Of a DNA stretch of 64,000 bases, positions 42,790 to 52,558 are shown piece by piece. The first letter of the stretch is position 1, and each line of letters starts with the position of its first letter. The position numbers were made by a program, and so were the translations under genes. The DNA comes from Streptomyces sp. NWU339. GTDB lineage: Bacteria; Actinomycetota; Actinomycetes; Streptomycetales; Streptomycetaceae. The stretch lies in NCBI RefSeq assembly GCF_003143855.1, contig NZ_QFRK01000014.1:1-64000 (forward strand). The letters are read 5' to 3'. Under the pieces are notes generated by a model. It saw only the letters and a program-made list of their open reading frames with translations, was not told the origin of the DNA and did no database searches.

Positions 42790-45700
42790 TGTCCGCCACG
42801 ACCCGCCACCAGGTGTTCACCGCCGTCCACACGGTCGGAGGTCTGCTGCCGGCCGACATGCTGTTGCGCATCTCCGAGGGCAAGGACGTCCCCGGCTCGA
42901 AGCCCGCGGACTACGGCCTGCCCTCGTCCCGCTCGGTCCGCGACGAGGCGGAGCGCAGCTGGGAATACCTGAAGCCGCTCTGGCGCGACTTGCGCAAGCA
43001 CCTCCCCGAGGACCGGGAGACGGGCCTGCCCGCGACGGACCCCACGGGCCGCGCCGGCGCCGACTGGCTCGCGCCGCTGTGGCGGGAGCTGGGCTTCGGT
43101 CGATTGACACCGGTCGGCACGGAGGGCGTTAGGGCCGACTCGGACACGGAGAAGCGGTTCGAGGTCTCGCACCGCTGGCAGCACGCGCTCGTCCACCAGA
43201 CGCCGTGGAACGCCAATCTGGACAAGCGTCCGGGCGGCGCGGGCACGGTGCCGCCCCAGTCGATGCTCCAGGAGTGCCTGAACCGGACCGAGGCCCACCT
43301 GTGGGGCGTCCTGACCAACGGCCGCCAGATACGCCTGCTGCGCGACTCCAGCGCGCTGGCCACGGCGTCGTACGTCGAGTTCGACCTCGAGGCCATCTTC
43401 GACGGCGAGCTGTTCAGCGAATTCGTGCTGCTGTACCGGCTGCTGCACGTGTCCCGCTTCGAGGTCGCGGAGGACGCGGCGCCGTCCACGTGCTGGCTGG
43501 AGAAGTGGCGCACGGAGGCCATCGCACAGGGCACGCGTGCCCTGGACCAGCTCCGCAAGGGCGTCCAGCGGGCGATCACCACCCTGGGCACCGGCTTCCT
43601 GAAGCACCCGGACAACCGGGAGCTGCGCGAGAGCCTGGAGGTCAAGACCTTCCACTACGCCCTCCTGCGCCTGGTCTACCGCCTGCTGTTCCTCTTCGTC
43701 GCCGAGGACCGGGAGGTGCTGCTGTCCCCGTCGGCGGACGAGACAGCGAAGGAGCGGTATGCCACGTACTTCTCCTCGGCCCGTCTGCGCCGGCACGCTC
43801 AGCGGCGCCGCGGCACGGCCCACGGCGACCTGTACCAGGCCTTGCGCTTCGTGCTCTCGGGCCTCGGCAACGACGACGGCCTCCCGGAGCTGGGCCTGCC
43901 CGGCCTGGGCGGCATCTTCGACGACACGGAGGCGGACAAGCTCCTGCACGACCTGTCCCTGTCGAACGAGCCCTTGCTGGAGGCAGTTCGCGCGCTGTCG
44001 GTCGTCAGGGACGCCGCCAGCAAGCGCAACCGGGTGGTGGACTACCGGCACCTGGACGCGGAGGAGCTGGGCTCCATCTACGAGTCCCTGCTGGAGCTGG
44101 TACCTCAGCACGACGCGACCGAGCGCACCTTCGAGCTCGTCGAGCTGGCGGGCAACGCGAGGAAGACGACGGGCTCGTACTACACCCCGTCCTCGCTGAT
44201 CGAGTGCCTGCTGGACTCGGCGCTGGACCCGGTGATCGACGACGCGGTGAAGCGCGGCGAGATCCGCGCGACGCGCTCCGGGCAGCCCGACCCGGGCCCG
44301 GCCATCGTCGAGGAGCTGCTGAACCTGACGGTGTGCGACCCGGCGTGCGGCTCCGGCCACTTCCTGGTGGCTGCGGCACGGCGCATCGCGAAGCAGGTGG
44401 CCGCGGTGCGCGAGCAGAACCCCGAGCCGACGATCGACGCGGTGCGGCACGCGCTGCACGAGGTGGTCGCGCGGTGCATCTACGGCGTGGACCTCAACCC
44501 GATGGCGGTCGAGCTGGCCAAGGTGTCACTGTGGCTGGAGGCCCTGGAGCCGGGCAAGCCGCTGGGCTTCCTGGACGCCCACATCAAGCACGGCAACGCG
44601 CTGATCGGGACCACGCCAGCGCTGCTGGCCAAGGGCATCCCCGACGACGCCTTCAAGCCGATCGAGGGCGACGACAAGAAGGTCGCTTCAGCCATCAAGA
44701 AGCGGAACGCGGCGGAACGCGGCGGCCAGTTGAGCTTCCACACGGAGGAGCGCATCTGGGTCTCCAACGCGGCCTTCGCGGCCAGTCTGCGCGAGATCAC
44801 CGCCACCTCGGCCGACACTCTGCGCGATGTCCGACTCCAGTCCAGCCGCTTCCGTGATCTGGAGCAGTCGGCGGACTACCTCCGCGCCCTGCACATCAGC
44901 GACGCCTGGTGCGCCGCCTTCGTCTGGCCCAAGGTCCAGGGAGCACCCACCCCGGTTACCGAGGGGGTCTTTCGCGACCTCCAGAGCGCCGGAGCAGGCA
45001 TTCCGGTCAGCACGAACGAGGAGATCATCCGCCTCGCCCAGCGGTACAGGTTCTTCCACTGGCACCTGGAGTTCCCGGAGGTCTTCGCGGTCTCCAAGAC
45101 CGCGGACGACGACGCGGATCCGTCCATGGGGTGGGCCGGCGGATTCTCCTGCGTGCTGGGGAATCCGCCGTGGGAGCGCGTCAAGCTCCAGGAACAGGAG
45201 TTCTTCGCCCAGCGCGACACGGAGATCGCCAACGCCCCGAACGCTGCCGCTCGCAAGCGGCTCATCGCAGCCCTGCCGCAGACGAACCCCGACCTCTTCG
45301 CCGAGTTCACGGCAGCCAAGCGCCAAGCGGAGGGTGAGAGCCAGTTCCTGCGGTTGTCGCTGCGCTACCCGCTCACCGGCCGAGGTGACATCAACACGTA
45401 CGCCGTCTTCGCCGAAGCCGACCGCACGATGACGGGACCGCACGGCCGCACGGGCGTCATCGTGCCGACAGGCATCGCGACGGATGCCACGACGCAGTAC
45501 TTCTTCAAGGATCTGGTGCAGAACGGGTCGATCGCGGCGCTGTACGACTTCGAGAACCGCAGCGGACTGTTTCCCGCTGTTGACTCACGGATGAAGTTCA
45601 GCATCCTGTCCCTCACCGGCCACGCCATGCACGAACCTGTTGCCCGATTCGCCTTCTTCCTCCACGACCCGTCAGAACTGGACGACGCAGAAAAGGCGTT

Positions 45701-46820
45701 CACTCTCACGCCCGAAGAGATCACTCTCCTCAACCCCAACACGGGCACCTGCCCCGTCTTCCGCTCCCGTCGCGACGCCGAAATCACCCTCGGCATCTAC
45801 CGCCGCGTCCCGGTCCTCATCAAGGAGGGCGACGCGAACGGCAACCCGTGGGATTTGTCGTTCATGCGCATGTTCGACATGTCCAACGACTCGCACCTTT
45901 TCCACACCCAGGAGGAGTTGGAGGGCGACGGCTGGACGCTGAAGGGCAACCAATTCCACAAGGACGGGGTCACCATGCTGCCCCTGTACCAGGGGATGAT
46001 GGCCACGTTCTTCAACCACCGCGCGGCGTCTGTGGCCCGCAGCAACACAGCAACGAAGCGGTTGAACCAGCCTCTCGCCTCCGCCCTGACCGACTACGCG
46101 AACCCTCACTTCTGCCCGGTGCCCAGTGCCTGGGTCGCCGAGCGCGAGGTTCCCCCGGCACCGAGCGGCTGGCTCATGGCGTTCTCGTCCATCACGGCCC
46201 CGACCAACGAACGCAGCTTCACTCCCTACGCCCTCCCCCGGGTCGCTGTCGGCAACAGCGCCCCCGTCCTGCGTTTCCCACACCGCGATGAGCTGTTGCC
46301 GTGTTTGCTGGCCAACCTCTCATCGTTCGTCCTGGATTACGTGGCACGCCTCAAGATCGGTGGCACGAACTTCAACTTCTTTTACGTACAGCAGTTCCCG
46401 GTGCTGACCCCGGCCCAGCTCGCACTGCACCGGGACTTTCTGCTGCACCGGGTGCGGGAACTCGTCTACACGGCACACGACATGGCACCCTTCGCCAGAG
46501 ACACCGGCGAGACGGGCGCACCGTTCCAATGGGACGCGCCGCGCCGCAGCACGATCGGCGCCGAACTGGACGCCTTCTTCTTCCACCTCTACGGAATTTC
46601 CCGTGAGGACACCAGCTACATTCTCGACACTTTCCCCATCATTCGCCGGAAGGACGAGGCCCAGTACGGCACCTACCGCACCAAGGAGCTGATCCTCGCC
46701 GAGTACGACCGCATGGCCACAGCTGGCGTCAGTCTGGAAAACCCCTTGGTGGACGGCGAGAACTACACCTCCACCCTCACTCCGCCCCCGGGCCACGGCC
46801 CCCGACACCCCGCCCGCTAG
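42789..46820 (+). CDS. drmMI: DrmMI-like Eco57I-type adenine DNA methyltransferase
   Basis: ATG 42789 overlaps the drmD-like stop. The 1343-residue protein has a long N-terminal region and then TGSYYTPSSLIECLLD (about 462). The SAM site is DPACGSGHF (about 516) and the catalytic motif NPPW (about 791), the pattern of N6-adenine enzymes of the Eco57I type. A target-recognition and C-terminal region follows, including NFFYVQQFPVLTP. No nuclease motif is obvious at the N-terminus. In class 1 DISARM the methylase marks host DNA so that DrmAB and DrmD act on unmodified phage DNA. The recognition site cannot be read from sequence. Confidence 0.84.
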   Translation: MSATTRHQVFTAVHTVGGLLPADMLLRISEGKDVPGSKPADYGLPSSRSVRDEAERSWEYLKPLWRDLRKHLPEDRETGLPATDPTGRAGADWLAPLWRELGFGRLTPVGTEGVRADSDTEKRFEVSHRWQHALVHQTPWNANLDKRPGGAGTVPPQSMLQECLNRTEAHLWGVLTNGRQIRLLRDSSALATASYVEFDLEAIFDGELFSEFVLLYRLLHVSRFEVAEDAAPSTCWLEKWRTEAIAQGTRALDQLRKGVQRAITTLGTGFLKHPDNRELRESLEVKTFHYALLRLVYRLLFLFVAEDREVLLSPSADETAKERYATYFSSARLRRHAQRRRGTAHGDLYQALRFVLSGLGNDDGLPELGLPGLGGIFDDTEADKLLHDLSLSNEPLLEAVRALSVVRDAASKRNRVVDYRHLDAEELGSIYESLLELVPQHDATERTFELVELAGNARKTTGSYYTPSSLIECLLDSALDPVIDDAVKRGEIRATRSGQPDPGPAIVEELLNLTVCDPACGSGHFLVAAARRIAKQVAAVREQNPEPTIDAVRHALHEVVARCIYGVDLNPMAVELAKVSLWLEALEPGKPLGFLDAHIKHGNALIGTTPALLAKGIPDDAFKPIEGDDKKVASAIKKRNAAERGGQLSFHTEERIWVSNAAFAASLREITATSADTLRDVRLQSSRFRDLEQSADYLRALHISDAWCAAFVWPKVQGAPTPVTEGVFRDLQSAGAGIPVSTNEEIIRLAQRYRFFHWHLEFPEVFAVSKTADDDADPSMGWAGGFSCVLGNPPWERVKLQEQEFFAQRDTEIANAPNAAARKRLIAALPQTNPDLFAEFTAAKRQAEGESQFLRLSLRYPLTGRGDINTYAVFAEADRTMTGPHGRTGVIVPTGIATDATTQYFFKDLVQNGSIAALYDFENRSGLFPAVDSRMKFSILSLTGHAMHEPVARFAFFLHDPSELDDAEKAFTLTPEEITLLNPNTGTCPVFRSRRDAEITLGIYRRVPVLIKEGDANGNPWDLSFMRMFDMSNDSHLFHTQEELEGDGWTLKGNQFHKDGVTMLPLYQGMMATFFNHRAASVARSNTATKRLNQPLASALTDYANPHFCPVPSAWVAEREVPPAPSGWLMAFSSITAPTNERSFTPYALPRVAVGNSAPVLRFPHRDELLPCLLANLSSFVLDYVARLKIGGTNFNFFYVQQFPVLTPAQLALHRDFLLHRVRELVYTAHDMAPFARDTGETGAPFQWDAPRRSTIGAELDAFFFHLYGISREDTSYILDTFPIIRRKDEAQYGTYRTKELILAEYDRMATAGVSLENPLVDGENYTSTLTPPPGHGPRHPAR

Positions 46821-46830
46821 AGAGCCCCCG

Positions 46831-48258
46831 TTGACCGACAGCACAACCACCCGGCAGAGCGGACCCACCCCCGTCCCGCTGGCCGCCACCCCATCGCCTA
46901 CAGAGGTACGCGCAGAGCGCCGCCGACTCATCGAGTCCATCCGTGCTCTCCGCCGTCTCCTCGACAAGCGACGCTCCTTCGAACTCGCAGACCAGCGACG
47001 CCTGAACCGTGAGGCGCGGGACCTCAACCGCGCCGAGGCGGCGTACGGCAAGAAACTGCAGCGCATCCACGAACGCCAGGTCCGCCGGGGGACCTCGCTC
47101 ACGCGTGAGCTGAACGGACTGGACGGCAAGCGCGAGAGTCAGGAGAAGCGAGCCCTCGCCGTCCTCCGCCGCGAGTCCATCGAGCGCACGCTCAACAGCA
47201 CGTATCTCACCTCAAGCCAGGTGAACGGCATCGGCAACGGGCTCATCCGCGACCTCGCGGCCCAGGGCATCAGGACCGCAGCCGACTTCAGGCATGTCAG
47301 CTGGGGCAAGGCGCCCAATGGCAAGGGCGGTGAAGTCCTCTACATCCACCGCACCAAGGGCGGCAAGGTCCACATCAACGGCATCGGCGAGCACCGCGGT
47401 CGGCCACTCATGGCATGGCGCGACTCCTCAGTCGCCCGCGCTGAGGCCCGTGCCCCGCGCGAGCTGCCGCCGGACGAGCGGCACCGCATCGCCGAGATCA
47501 TCGAAGCCGAACGCAAGCGCCTCCAGCAGGAGCTTGCGGAGGCACCGCGTACCGCCGAGGCCGCACGCGCCGAAGCCGTACAGGTGCACACTGAGGCCCT
47601 TGACCGACTTGCCGCCGCCCACCGCGAGGCATCTGACCGCGCTGCCGAACGCCGTGTTGAGTTCGACGCGATGGCCGAGCAATTGCTCGGCCTTCAGGCA
47701 CAGCTGTCGACGCACATCCACCAATATGGAGATATAGGTCGCCGCGTGCGCCGTGCGCAGACCCGTGCGCTTCGTCCGGTCCCGGAGGCGCCGCCTCTGC
47801 CCGGCATCCCTTCCCCCCGCACTCCAACTGACGCGGCGGCACCGGTCAGCCTTACGAAGCCCCTTAACCGGACCGCTCCCCTCCCGGTTCCCGGCGTGCG
47901 GGCCAGTCTTGGTTGGCTGGTGCCGATCATCTTCCTCGGGCTGACGGCGATCCTGGGCGTGGGCGAATCGGACGCCACAGCACCGGTGTGGTTCAGGGTC
48001 GGGACGCGACTCATGGCCTTCGTGATCACCGCGGAACTGCTCCGCCTCTGGGTCCCACGAAGGCGCTGGCATACGGCGGGCCCCATGCCCTCGGGAATCG
48101 GTCCTTTGACCACTGGAGCATTCTTCGCCCTGGTCGCCGCGAGCATGCTCGCGGACAGCGATCCGAACGACGGCGCCGGATGGGCCGCCTCGGTCGTGTC
48201 CCTGGTCCTTCTGGTACTGGGCATGACCCTCCGTATGCGCAAGAGAACCGAAGGCTGA
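46831..48258 (+). CDS. Membrane protein with helix-hairpin-helix DNA-binding-like domain
   Basis: The frame opens at TTG 46831, 10 bp after the methyltransferase; no better start is seen. Of 475 residues, the first 130 form a charged coiled coil. A region with two helix-hairpin-helix-like turns (VNGIGNGLIRDLAAQGIRTA and KVHINGIGEHRGRPLMAW) follows at about 130-190. It closely resembles the C-terminal part of the kinase-HhH proteins of TerY-P systems. A second coiled coil and a proline-rich linker lead to three or four membrane segments near the end (LGWLVPIIFLGLTAILGVG and after). A membrane-anchored nucleic-acid sensor is a fair guess, no more. Confidence 0.7.
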   Translation: MTDSTTTRQSGPTPVPLAATPSPTEVRAERRRLIESIRALRRLLDKRRSFELADQRRLNREARDLNRAEAAYGKKLQRIHERQVRRGTSLTRELNGLDGKRESQEKRALAVLRRESIERTLNSTYLTSSQVNGIGNGLIRDLAAQGIRTAADFRHVSWGKAPNGKGGEVLYIHRTKGGKVHINGIGEHRGRPLMAWRDSSVARAEARAPRELPPDERHRIAEIIEAERKRLQQELAEAPRTAEAARAEAVQVHTEALDRLAAAHREASDRAAERRVEFDAMAEQLLGLQAQLSTHIHQYGDIGRRVRRAQTRALRPVPEAPPLPGIPSPRTPTDAAAPVSLTKPLNRTAPLPVPGVRASLGWLVPIIFLGLTAILGVGESDATAPVWFRVGTRLMAFVITAELLRLWVPRRRWHTAGPMPSGIGPLTTGAFFALVAASMLADSDPNDGAGWAASVVSLVLLVLGMTLRMRKRTEG

Positions 48259-48263
48259 GAGAT

Positions 48264-48722
48264 ATGGCACGTTCCGACAGTTCGAACGACACGGCGCGCG
48301 GGTGTGCCGCTCTACTAGGCATAGCCGTCGTCGCCGTGGCCTGCTGGTTGGTGTGGTCGGCCGTCATGTGGTTGGCGGCCGAGTGGCGATGGGCCTGGAT
48401 CGGCGGATACGCGGTGCTGGTTCCAGGCCTCGCATACGCCGTCGTGCGTGCCTGGGGTGAGCGACGCCCCTTCGTGCCGACTGATCAACTCGAGGCGTGG
48501 ATCACCGCTGTACTCACAGCAGTCGTCGCAGCGGCGCCGGTCGTTGTACTGGTCAAAGGGTGGGGAACCGGAATCGCAGCCTTGTTGCTCGCAACCTGCG
48601 CTGGATGGGCGGTCGCATACCTCCCGGAGCATTGGCTCTCTGCATCACCCAGGCCGGGACACATGCTCCGCCCAAGTCCAGGTGCCGTACTGCCCGTTGC
48701 AGAGAAGTCACCGACCGACTAA
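48264..48722 (+). CDS. Small membrane protein, end of the defence-like operon
   Basis: ATG 48264 is 5 bp after the previous stop, so it is probably cotranscribed. The 152-residue product has about four hydrophobic segments (CAALLGIAVVAVACWLVWSA, then WRWAWIGGYAVLVPGLAYAV and two more) and a short charged tail. I recognise no family. It may help anchor the helix-hairpin-helix membrane protein. Confidence 0.65.
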   Translation: MARSDSSNDTARGCAALLGIAVVAVACWLVWSAVMWLAAEWRWAWIGGYAVLVPGLAYAVVRAWGERRPFVPTDQLEAWITAVLTAVVAAAPVVVLVKGWGTGIAALLLATCAGWAVAYLPEHWLSASPRPGHMLRPSPGAVLPVAEKSPTD

Positions 48723-48842
48723 CTGAAGATCCCCTTTCGAATCAACCCGGCGCACCGTCCATGTGCTCAGGGCTGCCATGGGAACTGCGAGGCCCGGCAA
48801 GCCTGGCACTCCGGTCTCGATGACCGTTCTGGAGTTTCTTTC

Positions 48843-49628
48843 GTGTACCTCTCTTCTCACCGCCTCAAGCCCCGCCTGCTTCGTCTCGGCACCCTGCTCG
48901 CTGTCACCTGCGTGAGCGGGACAGTGATCGCTCTTGGAAATGCCTCCGGTAGTGCCCCTGAGGCAATAGCAAACGATGCAATAGCCCAACCCCGTCCTTC
49001 TGCCACACCAACCGTTACGACCGAGGCGAGCGCGAAGCCTTCGCCCACGCCTTCCAAAGCGGCTGCTTCGCCCACCAAGGAAGTTGCATCCCGGACGGTT
49101 TCGGCCAGGTGCACCGGAACCGCCGCAAACATGCGCTTCACAGCGGCCGGAGGAACCATCACCAAGAGCTCCTCGCCGCCTCCCAGCTACTTGCGCATCA
49201 AGAGTGCGGAACTGACACGGAACAGCAACAGCGTGACCGTCAGCTACACCATGGCGGGCGATGTGCCGCGCGTGGGTTCGGGCATCTACGACGCCAACTA
49301 CTACACATGGGTCGGAGATCAATCAGCCGACGAGGGCGCCATCGAGTTGCTGTACCTGGACGGCAAGTGGTTCGTGACCGTCTACGGGAAGGGCTTCACT
49401 GGCGGTGACGTAGCGGCTCAACCTGTGGTGCGGGGGAACACCGTCTCCGTGCGCCTGCCTCTCCGGGTGTCCGCCGACGGTGAAGAAATCGACCTGTCGA
49501 CATTCACTCATGTCGGCTGGTCCGCTTCCGGTAAGGACCCGTCCGGTTTCGGTCTCTGGATGGACGGCTGCCCCGTAGACGGCGATCGGGCGATGGACCC
49601 CGGTAGCTGGGAAGTTCGGCTGCGCTGA
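48843..49628 (+). CDS. Secreted protein of unknown function
   Basis: GTG 48843 opens a signal peptide (MYLSSHRLKPRLLRLG, then LLAVTCVSGTVIAL). A Ser/Thr/Pro/Lys-rich linker of about 50 residues follows. A globular domain starts near residue 85 with two well separated cysteines (VSARCTGTA and MDGCPVDGD), likely a disulfide. It has no motif I can name. GC content and codon use are lower than neighbours around 48950-49000, a possible sign of recent acquisition. Confidence 0.7.
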   Translation: MYLSSHRLKPRLLRLGTLLAVTCVSGTVIALGNASGSAPEAIANDAIAQPRPSATPTVTTEASAKPSPTPSKAAASPTKEVASRTVSARCTGTAANMRFTAAGGTITKSSSPPPSYLRIKSAELTRNSNSVTVSYTMAGDVPRVGSGIYDANYYTWVGDQSADEGAIELLYLDGKWFVTVYGKGFTGGDVAAQPVVRGNTVSVRLPLRVSADGEEIDLSTFTHVGWSASGKDPSGFGLWMDGCPVDGDRAMDPGSWEVRLR

Positions 49629-49660
49629 AGCGTGAGCACGACAGCCGTTGGACCAACGCA

Positions 49661-49691
49661 TGCGCCGGCCCCGCTGAGCGAGGCTGGCGCA
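49661..49691. terminator. Hairpin between convergent genes
   Basis: TGCGCC (49661) pairs with GGCGCA (49686) with further GGCC/GGCT pairing inside. It lies between the ends of the secreted-protein gene and the leftward DUF397 gene. Confidence 0.45.
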
Positions 49692-49695
49692 CTTC

Positions 49696-49881
49696 TCAGC
49701 TTTCCGCCGCGTACCGGATGAAGCGAGACCAGCCATCCCGGCACACACCGAAGTTGGGACGCGTGACATCCTTCGAGTCCCGTACCTGGACAGTCTGCTC
49801 GGTGACCGCGACCTCGATGCAGCTGTCACCTTGCGCACTGCTGTAGCTGGACTTGAACCAGTCGAGTTCAGGCGTGCTCAT
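49696..49881 (-). CDS. DUF397-family protein
   Basis: This 61-residue protein reads LDWFKSSYSSAQGDSCIEVA, then VQVRDSKD and GWSRFIRYA, the full signature of DUF397 (WxKSSYS..). ATG 49881 overlaps the stop of the XRE regulator by 4 bases. In Streptomyces, DUF397 and DUF5753-XRE genes form numerous pairs linked to development and are thought to act together, somewhat like toxin-antitoxin pairs. Confidence 0.92.
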   Translation of the reverse strand: MSTPELDWFKSSYSSAQGDSCIEVAVTEQTVQVRDSKDVTRPNFGVCRDGWSRFIRYAAES

Positions 49882-50741
49882 AGCGCTCCTCGCATCCGCT
49901 CCAGCAGGCCCCTGGAGTCCTTCGGGGTAAGGGCCTGCGAGCGCAGTCTCGCATAGCGCATATGAAGCCTGCTGACCTGTTTCGGGTCGGCGATCAGGCG
50001 GCCGTTCTCCTGTCCCTCCGCGTAGCCGCGCCAACTGCCGTCCGGGGTCTCCAACAGTTGGATCGGTCCAGCCATGCAAGCGTGATGCTCACTGTCCGCC
50101 GGCATGACCTGGAGCGTGACGTTCCTTGGCGCAACGGCATCAAGTACGTAGTCGATCAACTCACGTGTCACCTGCGTCCCACCGAGGCGTCGCATGAACA
50201 CGGACTCTTCCACGATGAAGTCGAAGGCCGTGTTGGGTCGCTCCTTGAGCAGGCACTGACGTTCCAGTCGCGCCTGCACCGTAGCTTCCAGGTCCTCATC
50301 AGCCATGGGAGGGATGTCGTTCTCGCAAAGAGCGCGCATGTACCCCTCCGACTGCAACAGCCCTGGCACCAACCGGCACTCATACGTGCACAGGCTCACC
50401 GCAACTCGCTCCAGCCGAACCCACCGCCGGAACCAGGCCGCCAGCCCCGCCTCACCCCGTGTCAGGAACCGCGCCGAGTGCCGCAGCGCCCCCGTGTTGC
50501 CCAGCGCCTCCTCCGCCCGCTCGATGAAGGAGGCATCCGGCATCCGTCGCCCCAACTCCACCGACTCCACCGTGTGCTTGGAGAACCGGACCAGCTCCCC
50601 GAACTGCACCCGACTCAGCCCCGCGTGCTCACGGAGCGCCTGGACGACGGCCCCGAACGTCCGCAGGCTGTCCGACGGGTCCGGCTCCCGTTCCGCCTCG
50701 CAGGCCGTCCTCTCGCCGTCCACACCCGCGCCACCTGCCAT
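49878..50741 (-). CDS. XRE-family regulator with DUF5753 (Scr1-like)
   Basis: The start at ATG 50741 gives 287 residues. A helix-turn-helix lies at about residues 25-80 (ALREHAGLSRVQFGELVRFS, KHTVESVELGRRMPD). DUF5753 follows, with CTYECRLVPGLLQSEGYMRA and RQCLLKERPNTAFDFIVEES. It couples to the DUF397 gene by ATGA. The longer frame upstream is not conserved. It probably represses its own pair. Confidence 0.9.
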   Translation of the reverse strand: MAGGAGVDGERTACEAEREPDPSDSLRTFGAVVQALREHAGLSRVQFGELVRFSKHTVESVELGRRMPDASFIERAEEALGNTGALRHSARFLTRGEAGLAAWFRRWVRLERVAVSLCTYECRLVPGLLQSEGYMRALCENDIPPMADEDLEATVQARLERQCLLKERPNTAFDFIVEESVFMRRLGGTQVTRELIDYVLDAVAPRNVTLQVMPADSEHHACMAGPIQLLETPDGSWRGYAEGQENGRLIADPKQVSRLHMRYARLRSQALTPKDSRGLLERMRGAL

Positions 50742-50968
50742 ACGCGCCCACCTCCGCTTGCCTCTGTACGTCGCCCGCAGGCCCTCACGATCGACAGCAT
50801 CCAGCGTGACGGATCCGACGACGCACCGCCCACGGAACGCGCACGTACGCTCACACAGCGTACGTGCGGGGTGTTCGCGTAACGGCCGCAAGGCTGTGGC
50901 GGTTGAACGTCTTGCCCCTGACACGAGTCCGGGCCCGACCCGATCCACACCGGAGAACAAGAGCACCC

Positions 50969-52060
50969 GTGGACCCGTACAACACCAACCCGCCCCCGTC
51001 CCGGCCCTGGTGGAAGACCACCCCCGTCCTGCTCGGCCTCCTGGCCCTCGTGGCCCTGCTCAGCGCGGTGAGCCTCGGGCTCGGCTTCTTCGTGATGATC
51101 GCCGCCATGGTGGCAGTGTGGGTCCTGCCCTCATGGCGCTGGTACGCCAGGCTCGGCGCCACGTTCGGTGCCTTCTTCCTGCTGCTGATCAGCGCCAGCA
51201 TGAGCGGGCAACTCGACGACAGCGGGGCAGACAAGTCCGAGGCCAAGGCGAAGAATGCGGACGACGCGGGCGCCGAAACCACGCCGTCCCCCACCCCCGC
51301 CAAAATCCCCGAACTCACCGACTACACGGGCAAGGCGTTGGACAAGGCGGAGAAGGGCGCGCGTGCGGCCGGGTTCACGCCCGGTCGTCACGACGCGTCC
51401 GCGGAGGGCCGCCCGATCGTCGTACGGTCCGCGTGGACGGTGTGCTCCCAGAAGGCCGACACCACCGCGAAGTCCGTCGCCTTCGCCGCCGTGCGGACCG
51501 GCGAGCCCTGCCCCACGAAGGACGGCGGCCCGATCCCGTGGCCGACAATGCCGGATCTCGTGGGCGACACCTACAACACGGCGGTCAAGGAACTGGACCG
51601 GGCCGGCATCGACCTCGACAGCGTCACCCTCGACGACGTCTACATCGACATCGACACGCCCACGGCGGAGGAGGCCGCCGAGGAAGGCGACGAGTGGCGG
51701 GTGTGCTTCCAACGTCCGGACGAGGATAGCGAGGTCACTTCCACCACCACGGTCCACCTCGACCTGGGCCGGTGGACCGACGCCGATCTCGTCCAGGAGT
51801 GCCCGTCGAAAAAGGACACGACCTACAAGATCCCTGCCAACGACCCCGACTACCACGACAGTGGCGACAACAGCACCACCGGGAACGGGGCTTCTACCGG
51901 CGGCGACTCCTCGTCGTCGTCCGACGGCGGCAGCAACGTCGGCACCGTGCACCCCGGTTCCTTCTGCTCCCAGCCCGGGGCTACCGGCGTGACCAAGGCA
52001 GGCACCCCGATGGTCTGCGGCCCCGGCTCCGACGGCCGCAACCGCTGGCGCTCCTCCTGA
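50969..52060 (+). CDS. Membrane-anchored PASTA-like protein
   Basis: The start is taken at GTG 50969 (VDPYNTNPPPS), 363 residues. Two or three hydrophobic segments lie at about residues 17-75 (TPVLLGLLALVALLSAVSLG onward). An acidic, Thr/Pro-rich linker follows, then two PASTA-like modules (IPELTDYTGKALDKAEKGAR and MPDLVGDTYNTAVKELDRAG), each with the P-x-L-x-G/T..A...L pattern. The end is Gly/Ser-rich with a Cys-containing segment (GSFCSQPGATGVTKAG). PASTA modules bind peptidoglycan or muropeptides, so the protein probably senses cell wall. No kinase is fused. Confidence 0.75.
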   Translation: MDPYNTNPPPSRPWWKTTPVLLGLLALVALLSAVSLGLGFFVMIAAMVAVWVLPSWRWYARLGATFGAFFLLLISASMSGQLDDSGADKSEAKAKNADDAGAETTPSPTPAKIPELTDYTGKALDKAEKGARAAGFTPGRHDASAEGRPIVVRSAWTVCSQKADTTAKSVAFAAVRTGEPCPTKDGGPIPWPTMPDLVGDTYNTAVKELDRAGIDLDSVTLDDVYIDIDTPTAEEAAEEGDEWRVCFQRPDEDSEVTSTTTVHLDLGRWTDADLVQECPSKKDTTYKIPANDPDYHDSGDNSTTGNGASTGGDSSSSSDGGSNVGTVHPGSFCSQPGATGVTKAGTPMVCGPGSDGRNRWRSS

Positions 52061-52558
52061 CCTGTTCCGCCCCACCCGCTGTCCATCTCGCGAAAAATGA
52101 GCCTGGTGGAGTGACGGCAGGGACGACCACCGCCCACTCCACCACGCCTCAGAGCCCGCTGCCACTGCCGCCACCCGGAGACCCGATACCCCCATACGAC
52201 GACACACGCAAGGCATGAACAGCGGTCACAGACCGGCCGGGATCGGACCGACCGGTGTCCCTGCCGTTCGACCACGACTTCTCCTGCGACATCCTGCGGG
52301 GCCGCTGCGGCAGGAAGCTGACCTCGGAGCAAGTGAGGATGTCTGCATCCCGGTCTGGCCCGATGAGTCCAGCACGTACGGAAATTCGAGTACTCGACAT
52401 TCGGCAACGTGTTGACAGCAGTAACAGCTCGTCGTCATGCTCGAAGCGCCAACAAGGCGCATCAACGGCATGCATGGCCCCTTCCGTCGTACCCAACATG
52501 GGGAACGGACGGGTGGACCCGTCGGTTGACGCAGGGTCATGGGGATCAAGGGGGGATT
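52061..52558. other. 498-bp stretch without a supportable gene
   Basis: Several frames are open on both strands but none has recognisable protein features or a ribosome site. No inverted repeat or promoter stands out. The last 30 bases contain GGGGGG before the next GTG start. Confidence 0.4.
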
